Origin: Ovis canadensis
Lineage: Eukaryota > Chordata > Mammalia > Artiodactyla > Bovidae
DNA: 64,000 nucleotides
Direction of reading: 5' to 3'
NCBI RefSeq assembly: GCF_042477335.2
Contig: NC_091245.1
Coordinates: forward strand, 30,390,501 to 30,454,500
Part shown: positions 11,661-22,057 of the stretch, piece after piece
Layout of the letters: the number at the start of each line of letters is the position of its first letter
Position numbering within the stretch: the stretch's first letter is position 1
The notes under the pieces: generated by a model
Database searches by the model: none
Seen by the model: the letters and a program-made list of their open reading frames with translations, nothing else
What the model was told of the DNA's origin: nothing
Program-made: the position numbers and the translations under genes

Positions 11661-11694
11661 GGTCATTGTACCCATCAGTGAGTACACCAGTCAC

Positions 11695-11795
11695 CTGCAG
11701 ATTCTGACTCAGCAGGTCCAGTAAGTCTGAGGTTCTGCCTTACTAATGAACTCCCAGGTGGAGTGAGGCTGCTGGCCTAAGACTCCCCTTGAGAG
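11695..11795 (+). mobile_element. MER5A-type hAT relic
   Basis: The text gcagattctgactcagcagg, tctgaggttctgccttac, aatgaactcccaggtgg and aggctgctggcctaagact follows the MER5A consensus order. Terminal inverted repeats are worn. Confidence 0.75.
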
Positions 11796-12027
11796 CGCAG
11801 CTGCTGAGGACCGCAGACGTCTGAGAGCAGGAGGCCTCTGAGAGCCACAGCGGGTAGGTGCCGAGATTTGATGTCGAAAACCTGGCGCCTGTTCTCCTTC
11901 CTGCCATACGTAATCCAGGTGCTGTCAGCAGGCAGCAGGAACACCTGGTTTTGGGGTCACAAATTCACTCAGGCACCTGGCTGCTCCTGACAAGTTTCCC
12001 CTCTAAATCAGTCACCTGCCGGAACTG

Positions 12028-12059
12028 GTGTGTGTGTGCGTGTGTGTGTGTGTGTGTGG
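12028..12059. repeat. (GT)n microsatellite
   Basis: A near-pure GT tract with one GC interruption. Confidence 0.97.
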
Positions 12060-12085
12060 GCTGCAGTCAGGTCCAGGTCTGAGAC

Positions 12086-12440
12086 CAGTTCAGTTCAGTT
12101 CAGTCACTCAGTTGTGTACGACTATTTGCAATCCCAGGAACAGCAGCACGCCAGGCCTCCCTGTCCATCACCAACTCCCAGAGTCTACCCAAACCCATGT
12201 CCATCGAGTAGGTGATGCCATCCAGCCATCTCATCCTCCGTCGTCTCCTTCTCCTCCTGCCCCCAATCCCTCCCAGCATCAGGGTCTTTTCCAAGGAGTC
12301 AGCTCTTCATATCAGGTGGCCAAAGTATTGGAGTTTCAGCTTCAGCATCAGTCCTTCCAATGAACACCCAGGACTGATCTCCTTTAGGATGGACTGGTTG
12401 GATCTCCTTGCAGTGCAAGGGGCTCTCGAGAGTCTTCTCA
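12086..12440 (-). mobile_element. BovB 3'-end fragment
   Basis: It reads from cagttcagttcagttcagtc to ctctcgagagtcttctca in reverse BovB order. The 5' truncation falls in the C-terminal coding part. Confidence 0.96.
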
Positions 12441-12459
12441 CGCGAGGCTCGTGGGCGCT

Positions 12460-12605
12460 GCTTCCCTTCTCTGAGCCTCAGTTTCCTCGCCTGTGAAAAT
12501 GGCAGGACGTCTGCTTGCTGACTCGCAGGTCGTTGTTGTGTTGCTGGAACGACATCGATGCATGTCAGGTCCTCAGCTGGCATGTAGCAAATAAGTGAGT
12601 GTCTG
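12460..12605 (+). repeat. MIR 3'-half relic
   Basis: The text tctctgagcctcagtttcct, cgcctgtgaaaatgg and the worn end agctggcatgtagcaaataa are present. Confidence 0.7.
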
Positions 12606-12647
12606 TTTTTCTTATTTTCATTTTTATGGGACCCCAGCCTTCTAGAG

Positions 12648-12848
12648 GAGGGGTCCCCAGCCTCCAAGATCTAATGCCTGATGTTCTGAGGTGGAGCTGT
12701 TGTAATTATACTAGAAATAAAGTGCACAATAAATGTAATACGTTGGAATCATCCTGAGACCATCCCCCACCCCCTGCTTACCATGGTCTGTGGAAAAATT
12801 GTCTTCCATGAAAATGGTCCTTGGTGCCGAAAGAGTTGGGGAACGCTG
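12648..12848 (+). mobile_element. short hAT-like DNA transposon with 8-bp target duplication
   Basis: The ends gaggggtccccagcctcc and ggttggggaacgctg (tail of gagttggggaacgctg) are imperfect inverted repeats. The element is flanked on both sides by ttctagag (12640-12647 and 12849-12856), an exact 8-bp duplication typical of hAT. It has internal text gatctaatgcctgatgttct and no transposase. Confidence 0.85.
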
Positions 12849-12856
12849 TTCTAGAG

Positions 12857-13574
12857 AGCTTCTTGGTGATGAGGGAGGGGGAAGTGGAGGATTGGTCAGT
12901 TTCCTGTACACAGGGAGGCAGGCTGGGGAAGCTGTGGGAGGGGTCCTATATGCTTGGTCTGAGCATCATCCTGGCTGCTGTCTTTTCTCTTAGCCCCCAC
13001 ATTTGACCAATTCGTCACAGATTCCTCTTCTTCCTAATTTCTGAGTATCTTCCAGATCTGCTCATATCTCTTAGTCTCCAATGCCTAAATAAATGGACTG
13101 TGCTTGGTGATTGATCAGTAAATTTCTTAATTTTCCCAAGCTGCCTGCAAGATTTACAAGAAAGAAGTCTTATCACATCCACTTAACAGATGAAAAATCT
13201 AGGCTCATGGTGGTCAAGTGACTTCTCTAGCTGGTCAGTGTCTAAGTCAGGCTGAATTCAAGGTCTGTTGGACAATGGAGACTGTGCTTTAGCTTCCATG
13301 CTTTGGTCCTAGTAGTCTCAGCTGTAAAATGAGAGACTTAGCTAAGTGATCTTTACATTTTTATACATCCATCACTTGATCTTGCCCATGCCAGATGCCT
13401 TTTTGTCCAGTCCTTGAGCCCCTTCCCTTCCCTCGCAGCTCCACGTTCCAAAGCCTCTAGAGTCTCTGGTTAGGGAAAAGGCCTGGCCTGGCCAGAGTCT
13501 TTCTAGTCAAGCACATCTTTGGATCAAAAGTAGCACATTCATCCTGATGCCCTGAATTTCCTCTGGAGAAACTG
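12857..13574. other. mostly single-copy, one possible MIR
   Basis: A reverse MIR-like stretch may lie at 13140-13300 (acagatgaaaaatctaggct, aagtgacttctctagctggt). Nothing else was recognised. Confidence 0.45.
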
Positions 13575-14050
13575 TAGATGAGAAAACTCTCATCATGGAA
13601 TACTGCTAGGCTCCCTGAAATTGTTTCCACACCTCCCCCCTCCCATCTCCATCATCACTGGTCCAAACCACCATCATCGCTTGGGTTTCATCACAAGCTT
13701 CTTGAATTGGCATCTTTGCTTTTTAAATTCCTACTTCATTCTCTAACTAGACTATACTTTATAAATGCAAATCAGATTGCTATTCCCCTTCCTAGAACCC
13801 AGTAAAGGCTCTTTTTCCCTTGGAACAAAGTCCAGAACCCTTGCCTGGACCTATGAAGGCCTCAGTGGTCTGCTCTTTCCTTCCCTCACTTCTCCAGACA
13901 CTTCACATCCACTCTCTTGTCACTCTAGCCATACTGGATGTTTCCACGGCAGGCCTGTGCCTGAATGTTCATCCCTGAGGCTCCTCTGGGAGGTCTCTGA
14001 CTCCACATGGCTGGCCTGGATCCTCTGCTCTTTCTTTCCCTAAAACCCTG
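13575..14050 (+). repeat. L2 LINE relic
   Basis: The text aaatgcaaatcagattgcta, aacaaagtccagaaccctt and gaaggcctcagtggtctgct follows the L2 3' coding and UTR order. No open frame survives. Confidence 0.65.
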
Positions 14051-14454
14051 TGTCTCTCCTGCCATAATGGGCCCATGCTCTTATAACCGGCACATTGAAC
14101 AAATAGAGCTTGGTGAGATACAAGCATGGGACCGATTTATTTCCCTCTTCATTGCCTTCAGATGTGTTTGATATTTAGATGTTTTTAGAGCAGATCTGAG
14201 TATTTTATAGCCAGTTAGTTCTTTAAAACTTTAATCTCACATCCAATTTCGAATTTATTTTCTTCCTGGTTCAGGCCAGGGTTTGGCCTGATGGACCTGG
14301 ATGAGGGAGGGGTTGTATATTTGTCTGCCTTTTCACCCCTCCTCCACTCCCCACTTTTCTGCTTCTGGATCTTTCAGGGATACAGATGCCATAGGGTAGA
14401 ATAGGCCAGCAGCAGCCATTGTATGCTAGGTATGATATTTTAAAGGAATGAATG

Positions 14455-14690
14455 AAGGGCATGGGCTTTGGAGTTAATCTCAGATTTGGTTTAGCTTTAA
14501 GTAGATTAGTTATTCCTTAGGACCGTGGATGAATCTCTTTCCTTCATTAAAGCCTCTTGCTGTTCCATAAATGTTAATTCTTCTTCCTTATCTGTGATTG
14601 GGTGGGGGGTAATAATGCATGTCCCATAGGGCTGTGCTCACAACTGCATGTGATAACATGGGCGTAAAGTCTTAACAACTATTATTTCAT
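14455..14690 (+). repeat. MIR relic, interrupted
   Basis: It has the start-like gggcatgggctttggagtta and the 3'-like cccatagggctgtgctcaca and gtgataacatgggcg. The middle is diverged or carries a short insertion. Confidence 0.55.
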
Positions 14691-14708
14691 TTCCTTAGGA
14701 TTCCCAAA

Positions 14709-14922
14709 GGCCATGCGTGCATGTTCAGTTGGGTCTGACTCTGCGACCCCACGGACTGTAGATCACTAGGCTCCTCTATTCAAGGAATTTTCCAGGCAAG
14801 AATTCTGGAGTGATTTGCTATTTTCTACTCCAGGGAATTTTCCTGACCCAGGAATGGAACCTGAGTTTCCTGTGTCTCTGCATTGGCAGGAGGTTCTTTA
14901 CCACTGAGCCACCAGGGAAACA
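14709..14922 (-). mobile_element. Bov-tA SINE, full length, diverged
   Basis: It reads ttcagttgggtctgactctg, ccacggactgtagatcacta, tcctgacccaggaatggaac, then gcattggcaggaggttcttt and gagccaccagggaa. The tRNA-like head is at the right end. Confidence 0.95.
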
Positions 14923-15451
14923 CTTATGATTCTGATAGGGTCTCTTCTAATGTCTCTGACTTTACAAGGTGACCTCACAGTTTCTAAAAGACAGAGATCA
15001 GGAGGGCTTTTTGTCCCCATTGTGCTAGACTCTGTCCTGAGCACGAGAGGCACACACATTGGATAGATTCCCTCCCTGACCTTAGGGAGCTCAGAGAATT
15101 GCTAAGGACAGAGAAATCCCAGTTTAAATTTTGGATAGAAGTGTAATATGTATTATCCTAGGATAGGAAAGACACAGAAGCAATTTTTCTTTTGCCTAAA
15201 TTTGATGCCAAAGATACCATAAGTGTTTAGAACTTGATGGAAGTGTCATAGGACCAAGCTACCTTTATAGTGCATGAATGGGAAAACAGAGGTCCAGAGA
15301 AGAGAAGCAGTGTCTGAGACCACTTTGCTATTTGTTGGGAGGGACAGGAGCACAGCACAGAGTCCCCACTCCTTTGGCTAATTCTTGCTCCTCCTTCCAT
15401 TAAATGACATGGCCTTAGAAGAGCTTTTCTCATTGCTCTCCCCCACCCCCA
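14923..15451. other. single-copy sequence, nothing recognised
   Basis: Text near 15025-15100 resembles a generic old interspersed repeat but cannot be assigned. Confidence 0.45.
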
Positions 15452-15489
<38 letters not shown>

Positions 15490-15512
15490 AGACACACACA
15501 CACACACACAGA
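15452..15512. repeat. (CA)n microsatellite
   Basis: A CA tract interrupted by two gaca variants, about 60 bp. Confidence 0.98.
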
Positions 15513-16139
15513 TGTGAAGCCTCCCTTATCAACTCACTCTTCAGACTTCCTGTTTTGTAATATGAACCACATCTGTAATCGCTTATTTAATGGCTTTTTC
15601 TCACATCAGATTGCAACCCCTGTGAGGGCAGGAGCCCATTCCCTCTTGTTCACTGCTCTGTCTCCAGCACAGAAGGGGCCCCGAAGTGAGAAGCAAGGGT
15701 GAAGGAAGTGATGCCATTCAGAATCCCCTCTGTGCCCGGCACTCAACAGCCTGGCGGGGCTGCAGCAGGAGACAGAGTCAGGAAACAGGGTTTTAGATTT
15801 AATTTTATTTTTTCTTAGAAGCCAGGAAGCAGTGTTGTGAATGGACAATGGGAGAGATGACACTGAGAGGTACCCAGAGCCTTCCCAGGGAAGCTAGTAA
15901 TTCATAGTTCCATGGGCATCCTGTCATCAAAACCAGTGTGGTAAGTGTGTGGCCTGGATGTTGAGGGCAGGGACTCAAGAAAAGACACATCTCCTGGGCT
16001 CCACCCACTGGTTGGTCTGCTGCGTGGCCAGGCTCTTTGAGCCAGTCGAGGGGGCAGTGACCATCACGAGTGGCCGCTAGCTGCTTTCTGCTGGACATTC
16101 ATGTATTGTTCAGTATACCCAATCCTACTGGGGGCTGGG
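15513..16139. other. single-copy with an L2-like trace
   Basis: The text ccctgtgagggcaggagccc and ctctgtctccagcacagaag at 15615-15690 resembles the L2 3' end on the plus strand. Nothing else was recognised. Confidence 0.45.
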
Positions 16140-16310
16140 CTGCGACTTATGCCTTTCCTCTTAGCTCTGTGATCTTGGGTAAGTACTTTCCGCTCTCTGG
16201 GCTTCAAATACCTCCCCTGTAAAATGGGGATAAAAGAGTACTCAGCTAATAGGTATTCTGTGAAAATTAAGGGTGTCAAAACAGGCAAAGTGCTTTTGTT
16301 ATTGTTGTCA
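16140..16310 (+). repeat. MIR SINE
   Basis: The text tagctctgtgatcttgggta, gctctctgggcttcaaatac and tcccctgtaaaatggggata follows MIR closely. Confidence 0.9.
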
Positions 16311-17117
16311 GAGCTCTGGCTTACAGTCAGGAGATCTGAGGCTATGACTGTTTTTCACTATTCATGTCATTGGGGGTGATGACAATGACATCATTAAGTG
16401 ATGTCTCCTCTCTGAATTTAGTGCCTCCATTTGTAAGACAGGGAACACAGTGCTTGCTTCAAAGGCTAGACAAGACATGAGAACCTGAAGGCCTATTTCA
16501 ACTGCCTACATCCACAAGGAAGGGAAAGGAAGTCATCCAATCTGCTGATGCTAGGTGAGCGTGGGAAAGCTTTTCCTCAGGCTGCCGTTTAAAGGGCCTC
16601 CTGTGGCCCCCTTTATCTGACATCTTGACCCCTCTTCCTGACCCCTTCCCTACTCCTGCTCCCACCAGGGCCTGACTGCCAAGGAACCCAGATTAGAGAG
16701 GAACTGTGTTCAGGAAGTGCTTTAACAGGCCAAAGTGGAAACATATCTAAGGGCTGGCCAAACCGGATGTTGTCCAGATCATGAGGAACAATCTGCTTTT
16801 GGGGGGCTGGATGGGGAGGGGGTAGGGGAAAGGGCACAAGGTGAAGATTTTGTGAAGCAGTGCTTCTCACAGCACTGACTCTGAGGCAGAAGGAAGAGCT
16901 GGTCAATTCTTTAGCAAACCTTCTTTCTAGAACCACAGTCTCCTGGCACCCTGCAGAACTTATAAATCTGCTGAGATTGCTTCTGACCTGATCCTTCCTT
17001 CTGTGAGTGTGTACATGTATGTGTGCACAGAGGTGTGGAGGTTGCTGATGGCTTCCTCCCACCTGGGACTGGGAGGGCTTTGGGGTGTACAGGTCAGAAT
17101 TTACCAAGAAGGCGTAA
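16311..17117. other. single-copy sequence with a G-quadruplex motif
   Basis: Five runs of three or more G lie in 34 bp at 16801-16834. The 212-codon minus-strand frame at 16613-17251 starts inside a CHR SINE and has no domain, so I treat it as chance. Confidence 0.5.
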
Positions 17118-17195
17118 AAAGGGCAGCTAATAAACTTGCTGTCTCTGCAGCACTTGTGTGCACCAGGCATTGCACTGGATGGCTTGCATGCATTC

Positions 17196-17310
17196 TTTTT
17201 TTGGCTGTGCCATGAGGCATGTGAGATCTTAGTTCCCAGACCAGGGATCAAACCTGTGCCCCCAGCAGGAAGTATATAATCTTAACCTCTGGGTCACCAG
17301 GGAAGTCCCC
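17196..17310 (-). mobile_element. CHR-type tRNA SINE with target duplication
   Basis: It starts with a T run and tttggctgtgccatgaggca and ends tcaccagggaagtcccc. It is flanked by tgcatgcattc (17185-17195) and tgcatgcttc (17311-17320). Confidence 0.93.
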
Positions 17311-17340
17311 TGCATGCTTCTTCTTAATGAGATAGCCATA

Positions 17341-17475
17341 TTGTTGTTGTGTTGTGTTACTTGCTCAGTCGTGTCTGACTCTTTGTGACCCCATAGACTG
17401 TAGCCCACCAGGCTCCTCTGTCTATGGAATTCTCCAGGCAAGAATCCTGGATTGGGTTGCCATATCCCTGCACAA
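17341..17475 (-). mobile_element. BovA SINE monomer
   Basis: It starts (ttg)n, then tactt gctcagtcgtgtctgact, caggctcctctgtctatgga and agaatcctggattgggttgc. The tRNA-like head is absent. Confidence 0.95.
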
Positions 17476-17550
17476 TTTAAAGATGAGGAAACTGCATCTC
17501 AGAGAGGCTAAGTCCCTTCCCAAGGCCATATAACTAGGAATGAGCCAAGG

Positions 17551-17879
17551 AGGACACAGCTCTGGGCATCTGGGTGTGAGACTGAATGGAGAGGGTCCCC
17601 TGGACAGGAAAGCTGACTCCATTCTTCTGACAGCTCAGCTTCTCTGCGTAGGCTTAGGTTCCTGGCATCCTCTCTTCCCAGCCAGAAGGTGGAAGATAGC
17701 TAGAGCAATAGTTATTTCTTGTCTCAGGTGTTTATAGGCTCCTGCCAACCCCTAGACAAGGGGTTGGCCACTATGACCCTAGCTGCCCAGGAATAACTCC
17801 ACTGGGTGTCCAGCATCTCTCTCTCACACACTTCCTCCTACATGCCTTATTTCAGTCATGATAACAGCAGCTCCTGCTT
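17551..17879. other. single-copy sequence, nothing recognised
   Basis: No motif or repeat was identified. Confidence 0.5.
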
Positions 17880-18105
17880 AGTCAGCTGCTGCTACATGCC
17901 AGATGCTGGGCTATGGGATTTTCATTTCTTCTTTAATCCTCACCACTCCTATGAAGTAGGACTGGATATTTCCATGTTGCAGATGAGAAAACTTAGATGT
18001 CGAGGGTTTAAATAACGAACCACACAGCTGGTAGTCTGCAGAGGCGAGTGGTACTGCTAGGTTTGTCCAAGTTCACAGTCTATTCTCTGAACCGCTCTGC
18101 TTCCC
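17880..18105 (-). repeat. MIR SINE, nearly complete
   Basis: The text cttctttaatcctcaccact, cctatgaagtaggactgg, gttgcagatgagaaaactta and cacacagctggtagtctgca is in reverse MIR order. Confidence 0.9.
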
Positions 18106-18189
18106 CGGCACAGCCCTTATCACAGGGTAGGACACTTGTCCAAGTGCAAGAGTGAGTCCTCACTAGAATGTGAGTAGAGCCCTTGGTGT

Positions 18190-18405
18190 GGGGAGACACT
18201 GGGTCCAGAGCCCCAGAATACTGGTTTGAACCACAAGGTTGACATTCTCCAGCTATGTGACCTTGGCACTTCATTTTCCTAAAACTTGGTTTTCTCACTG
18301 TTAAAATAGAGATAACCATGCCTGGTATAATTATATGGTTATGGTTACACGATTCATGGTGCTATCAGAGCACCCAGCATATGTGTGATTAATGCTTGAT
18401 ACATA
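18190..18405 (+). repeat. MIR SINE
   Basis: The text ctggtttgaaccacaaggtt, tccagctatgtgaccttggc, ttggttttctcactgttaaa and a worn 3' end are seen. It faces the reverse MIR just upstream. Confidence 0.75.
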
Positions 18406-19162
18406 GATGAGATCAAGCTGAGCCTTCCTGAGAGTCTGGCTCTGTTGGCATCCTGGGCGCCTCCCACTCACCTGTAATACTAGGTTACAGAGCAGCAGTT
18501 TCTACTTTCATGTTCTTCCACTGGCAAGAACTGCTGTCTGGGATACCTGCCTGGTACAGGAAAGGGGGCAAGAGCTCAAAATGCTCTTCCCTGACAAAAA
18601 CCCAGCTCTATTAGTTTGCACATGATACTCTCATGCTTCCCTCTTCCTTTTCCTTTTCTTAAAATAAACCTTGCACATCAAAATCACTCAGCATCCCATA
18701 AAGGGACACAAGCCTCCCCTGAGAACCCCTGGAATCTTGGGAATCCTAAGTCTTCCTCAGTCTTTAGGGAGAGGGGCTGTTTTGAATTTCTTAAGCTATT
18801 AATACAATTGAAGACGTGTGTCCCCTCCCTCTCCACTCTTCCCCCAGTCTTGATAATTCCCTATGACCATTAGTACTGAAACATCAGACAGCTAGAAACC
18901 CATGCTCCCAGCCTGGTTTGAGTTTTCTTGCTCCACCCTCCCCACCACCCCACCTTCATCCCGCCTCTAGGGCATAGAATAGGGGCTGAGGAGACCCCCT
19001 TAGTTAGAGACCACAGGGTGGACGTGAAAGGTAAGCTGGGAAAAGCACAGTCGGGGAGCAACTGGGCTTCAGTCTTAATATTAAAGCTTCACTTTCTGAT
19101 CTCATAGTCTTGGGGTCACCACTAGATTTCTCTGGGCCCACCCGTTTGTTTGTTACTGGGAT
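18406..19162. other. single-copy sequence, nothing recognised
   Basis: No gene or repeat was recognised. Confidence 0.5.
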
Positions 19163-19335
19163 GTGCGTGCACGTGTGCATGCGTTCTCAGTTGTGTCTGA
19201 CTCTTTGCGACCCTGTGGGCTATAACTCTCCAGGCTCCTCTGTCCATGGGATTCCCAAGGCAAGTATACTGGAGTGGGTTGCTGGGCCCTCCTCCAGGGG
19301 ATCTTCCAGACCCAGAGATCAAACTTGCATCTCTT

Positions 19336-20307
19336 CAGTTCAGTTCAGTCACTCAGTCGTGTCCAACTCTCTGAGACCCCATGAATCGCAGCACGCCAGG
19401 CCTCCCTGTCCGTCACCAACTCCTGGAGTTCACTCAGGCTCATGTCCATAGAGTCAGTGATGCCATCCAGCTATCTCATTCTCTGTCGTCCCCTTCTCCT
19501 CCTGCCCCCAATCCCTCCCAGCATCAGAGTCTTTTCCAATGAGTCAACTCTTCACAGGAGGTGGCCAAAGTACTGGAGTTTCAGCTTTAGCATCATTCCT
19601 TCCAAAGAAATCCCAGGGCTGATCTCCTTCAGAATGGACTGGTTGGGTCTCCTTGCAGTCCAAGGGACTCTCAAGAGTCTTCTCCAACACCACAGTTCAA
19701 AAGCATCAATTCTTCAGCGCTCAGCCTTCTTCACAGTCCAACTCTCACATCCATATATGACTACAGGAAAAACCATAGCCTTGACTAGATGGACCTTAGT
19801 TGGCAAAGTAATGTCTCTGCTTTTGAATATACTGTCTAGATTGGTCATAACTTTTCTTCCAAGGAGTAAGCATCTTTTAATTTCATAGCTGCAGTCACCA
19901 TCTGCAGTGATTTTGGAGCCCAGAAAAATAAAGTCTGACACTGTTTCCACTGTTTCCCTATCTATTTCCCTTGAAGTGATGGGACTGGATGCCATGATCT
20001 TCATTTTCTGAATGTTGAGCTTTAAGCCAACTTTTTCACTCTCCTCTTTCACTTTCATCAAGAGGCTTTTTAGTTCCTCTTCACTTTCTGCCATAAGGGT
20101 GGTGTCATCTGCATATTTGAGGTTATTGCTATTTCTCCCAGCAATCTTGATTCCAGCTTGTGTTTCTTCCAGCCCAGCGTTTCTCATGATGTACTCTGCA
20201 TAGAAGTTAAATAAGCAGGGTGACAATATACAGCCTTGACGTCCTCCTTTTCCTATTTGGAACCAGTCTGTTGTTCCATGTCCAGTTCTAACTGTTGCTT
20301 CCTGACC
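19336..20307 (-). mobile_element. BovB LINE, 5'-truncated (972 bp)
   Basis: It extends from the (cagtt)n terminus to tgttgcttcctgacc within the reverse-transcriptase region. Sequence is close to other young copies. It sits inside a Bov-tA SINE. Confidence 0.97.
19714..20226 (-). pseudogene. BovB reverse transcriptase, C-terminal fragment
   Basis: A 170-codon open frame starts in the RT palm. The catalytic YADD box is encoded at 20104-20115 and is intact. Downstream come LLMKVKEESEKVGLKLNIQK and the GCESWTVKKAE region. Family knowledge: BovB encodes an APE-type endonuclease plus RT and moves by target-primed reverse transcription. This copy lacks the endonuclease, the first RT motifs and any promoter, so it is a dead fragment. 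Confidence 0.9.
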
Positions 20308-20365
20308 TTAGGTCTCCTATATTGGCAGGCAGGTTCTTTACCACTAGTGCCAGCTGGGAAGCCCC

Positions 20366-21444
20366 TGTCACTAGGGATACTGTTACTTAAGTTGCAAATG
20401 GAGGTTTAATGACACATTGTCTGTAAATGACCCAGCCCACTGTGCACACTTAACCTTGACTGCTGTCATTAGACACTTGCCATGGCTGGATCCAGTTGAG
20501 CCCAGGGGAAACTTAGAGCACACCCTGGCCGTTTGAGGGCGTGCCTGACCACAGCCTCCCAGTGTATGCTTGTGGGGAACTGGAGCCACTAGGGAGGACA
20601 TTGTTCACATGTCCCTGGAGTCAGAGGAGAGAGGAGGATGAAAATGTGAGGGAGTGAGGGGTTGATGAAACCTAATTGCTAGTGCTGTTCCCAAGGTTTA
20701 GGTCCCAGTCTTCTGAATAGAGGGGTCCAAGGCAAAGGCTTAGGATGTGATTCTTAAAAAGCCCTTTGTGAGGTTTGGTTCCGAGCAAAGCTGTTTTGGG
20801 GCCCAGCTGGCAAAATGAGATACAGTTTGAGAAGAGGGCTCTCTTCCCAGTGAATGTGGGTTGATTCAAGGTCTGTCCCGAGGACAGAAAGGTGCAGCTC
20901 TGGGGGTCCTGGGAAGGAAAAGCCATTCTCACTAGTAGCAGTGGTGGCAGGGAGGAGCCCCTAGAAGCTTCCTAGACACAGGTGCCCTTGAGGGTAGCGC
21001 AGAGCCCAGTGCTTGTGAGATGTCTCAGAAAACCCCAGGGGAGGCTTTGAGGAAGGTAAATTCTTCATCAGCAGGTGAGGGTTCTGAGCCAGTAACATAT
21101 GAATTGTTACCCAGCTTGCTGAGGTTCTCAGGGGGTGTAACAGTATCAGCCTTGATTCCAGAAACTATTGGAGGTGGGGGAGGTACCCAGTCAGCTTCAG
21201 TGGACTGAACTGCTGTGAGGTGTTTTGGTTGAACCCTGATGGCAGGCTAGGCTGGGGAGAGAGGGAGGGGGCAGGGCTCTCTAGGAGGCTGAGCAAGAGC
21301 TCTGAGCTCCTGCTTGTTGGCTTGGATCCAGGGAAGGTGTTGGTCCAAAGGCAAAGACTAGGCAGGGTTGCAGGGGCCTGTCAGACTGTGGAACAGTGGC
21401 TAATATTTGGTGAGAAACATCATAGTATGGCTGGGAGCACTGCA
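20366..21444. other. single-copy sequence, nothing recognised
   Basis: No gene or repeat is apparent. Short frames at 20383-21450 carry no motif. Confidence 0.5.
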
Positions 21445-21473
21445 GCCTAATGGTGAAGTGCAGGAATGGAGCC

Positions 21474-21579
21474 TATCAGGGTTCCAGTCACAGCTCTACC
21501 ATGTTCCAAATCCATAACCCTAGGCAAACTGCTTCGGAGAAGGCAATGGCAACCCACTCCAGTATTCTTGCCTGGAGAA
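21474..21579 (+). repeat. 106-bp flanking duplication, copy A
   Basis: It starts tatcagggttccagtcacag and ends in the BovA body at cttgcctggagaa. It is the same length as copy B (21863-21968) and differs at two sites, both TG or CA here against CG in copy B. Confidence 0.95.
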
Positions 21580-21862
21580 CGGTCTCTAGGACCTGAGTCA
21601 TGTTTACCAGAAGGAGACAGGATATGCGCTTATCCTGCCTGGCCAATCATGTAACGCCAGCTACTCCTGTAACTGAGACAAAGAACTGCCTGTATATAAA
21701 CCGCCATACTCCTTTGTTCGGGGCTCTTGTTGGATTCCCTTGTGTGGGATGAGACTTGGGCCCTAGCGCGCTAGAGATAAACTCCCTTCTTGCCCTTGCA
21801 GTACCGTGGTGGACTTGCTCTCTCTCTCGGTCGGTTCGGAGATACGGGCTCGGAGCATAACA
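21580..21862 (+). mobile_element. endogenous retrovirus LTR, 5'-truncated, class I-like
   Basis: A TATA box (tatataaa, 21693-21700) is followed by a CpG-containing R/U5-like region (ccctagcgcgctagag, gataaa at 21776-21781, ctctctctctcggtcggttc). It ends cataaca. The right end in CA followed by tatc fits a true LTR terminus. The left end (cggtctctagg) does not begin TG, so the 5' part of U3 is missing. No internal viral sequence is present. Class is inferred from general layout only. Confidence 0.75.
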
Positions 21863-21968
21863 TATCAGGGTTCCAGTCACAGCTCTACCACGTTCCAAAT
21901 CCGTAACCCTAGGCAAACTGCTTCGGAGAAGGCAATGGCAACCCACTCCAGTATTCTTGCCTGGAGAA
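21863..21968 (+). repeat. 106-bp flanking duplication, copy B
   Basis: It begins directly after the LTR end and continues into the complete BovA SINE. It retains CG at both sites where copy A has decayed. Confidence 0.95.
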
Positions 21969-22057
21969 TCCCAGGGACAGGAGAGCCTGGTGGGCTACCG
22001 TCTATGGGGTCACACAGAGTCGGACATGACTGAAGCGACTTAGCAGCAGCAGCAGCA
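21924..22057 (+). mobile_element. BovA SINE with target duplication
   Basis: It runs from cggagaaggcaatggcaacc to gcgacttagcagcagcagca. It is flanked by ggcaaactgctt at 21912-21923 and 22058-22069, an exact 12-bp duplication. The first 45 bp of the same SINE occur again in copy A before the LTR. Confidence 0.97.

Larger units (their letters stand above)
17118..17550 (-). repeat. MIR relic carrying two SINE insertions
   Basis: Reverse MIR text lies on both sides of the CHR (17196-17310) and BovA (17341-17475) insertions. It includes gcaccaggcattgcactgga on the left and aaagatgaggaaactgcatc with cccaaggccatataactagg on the right. Confidence 0.75.
19163..20365 (-). mobile_element. Bov-tA SINE split by a BovB insertion
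   Basis: The left part is 19163-19335 (gttctcagttgtgtctgact to aaacttgcatctctt). The right part is 20308-20365 (aggtctcctatattggcagg to agctgggaagcccc). Together they make one reverse Bov-tA. The 972 bp between are BovB, so BovB inserted later. Confidence 0.93.

Noticed and set aside
15227..15702. Frames with poly-Val-Cys or Thr-His stretches
   Set aside because: They are translations of the (CA)n microsatellite. The same holds for 36094-36358.
16613..17251. 212-codon minus-strand open frame, the longest outside LINEs except one
   Set aside because: Its start lies in a CHR SINE, part of it is the complement of a G-run region, and it shows no domain or splice context.
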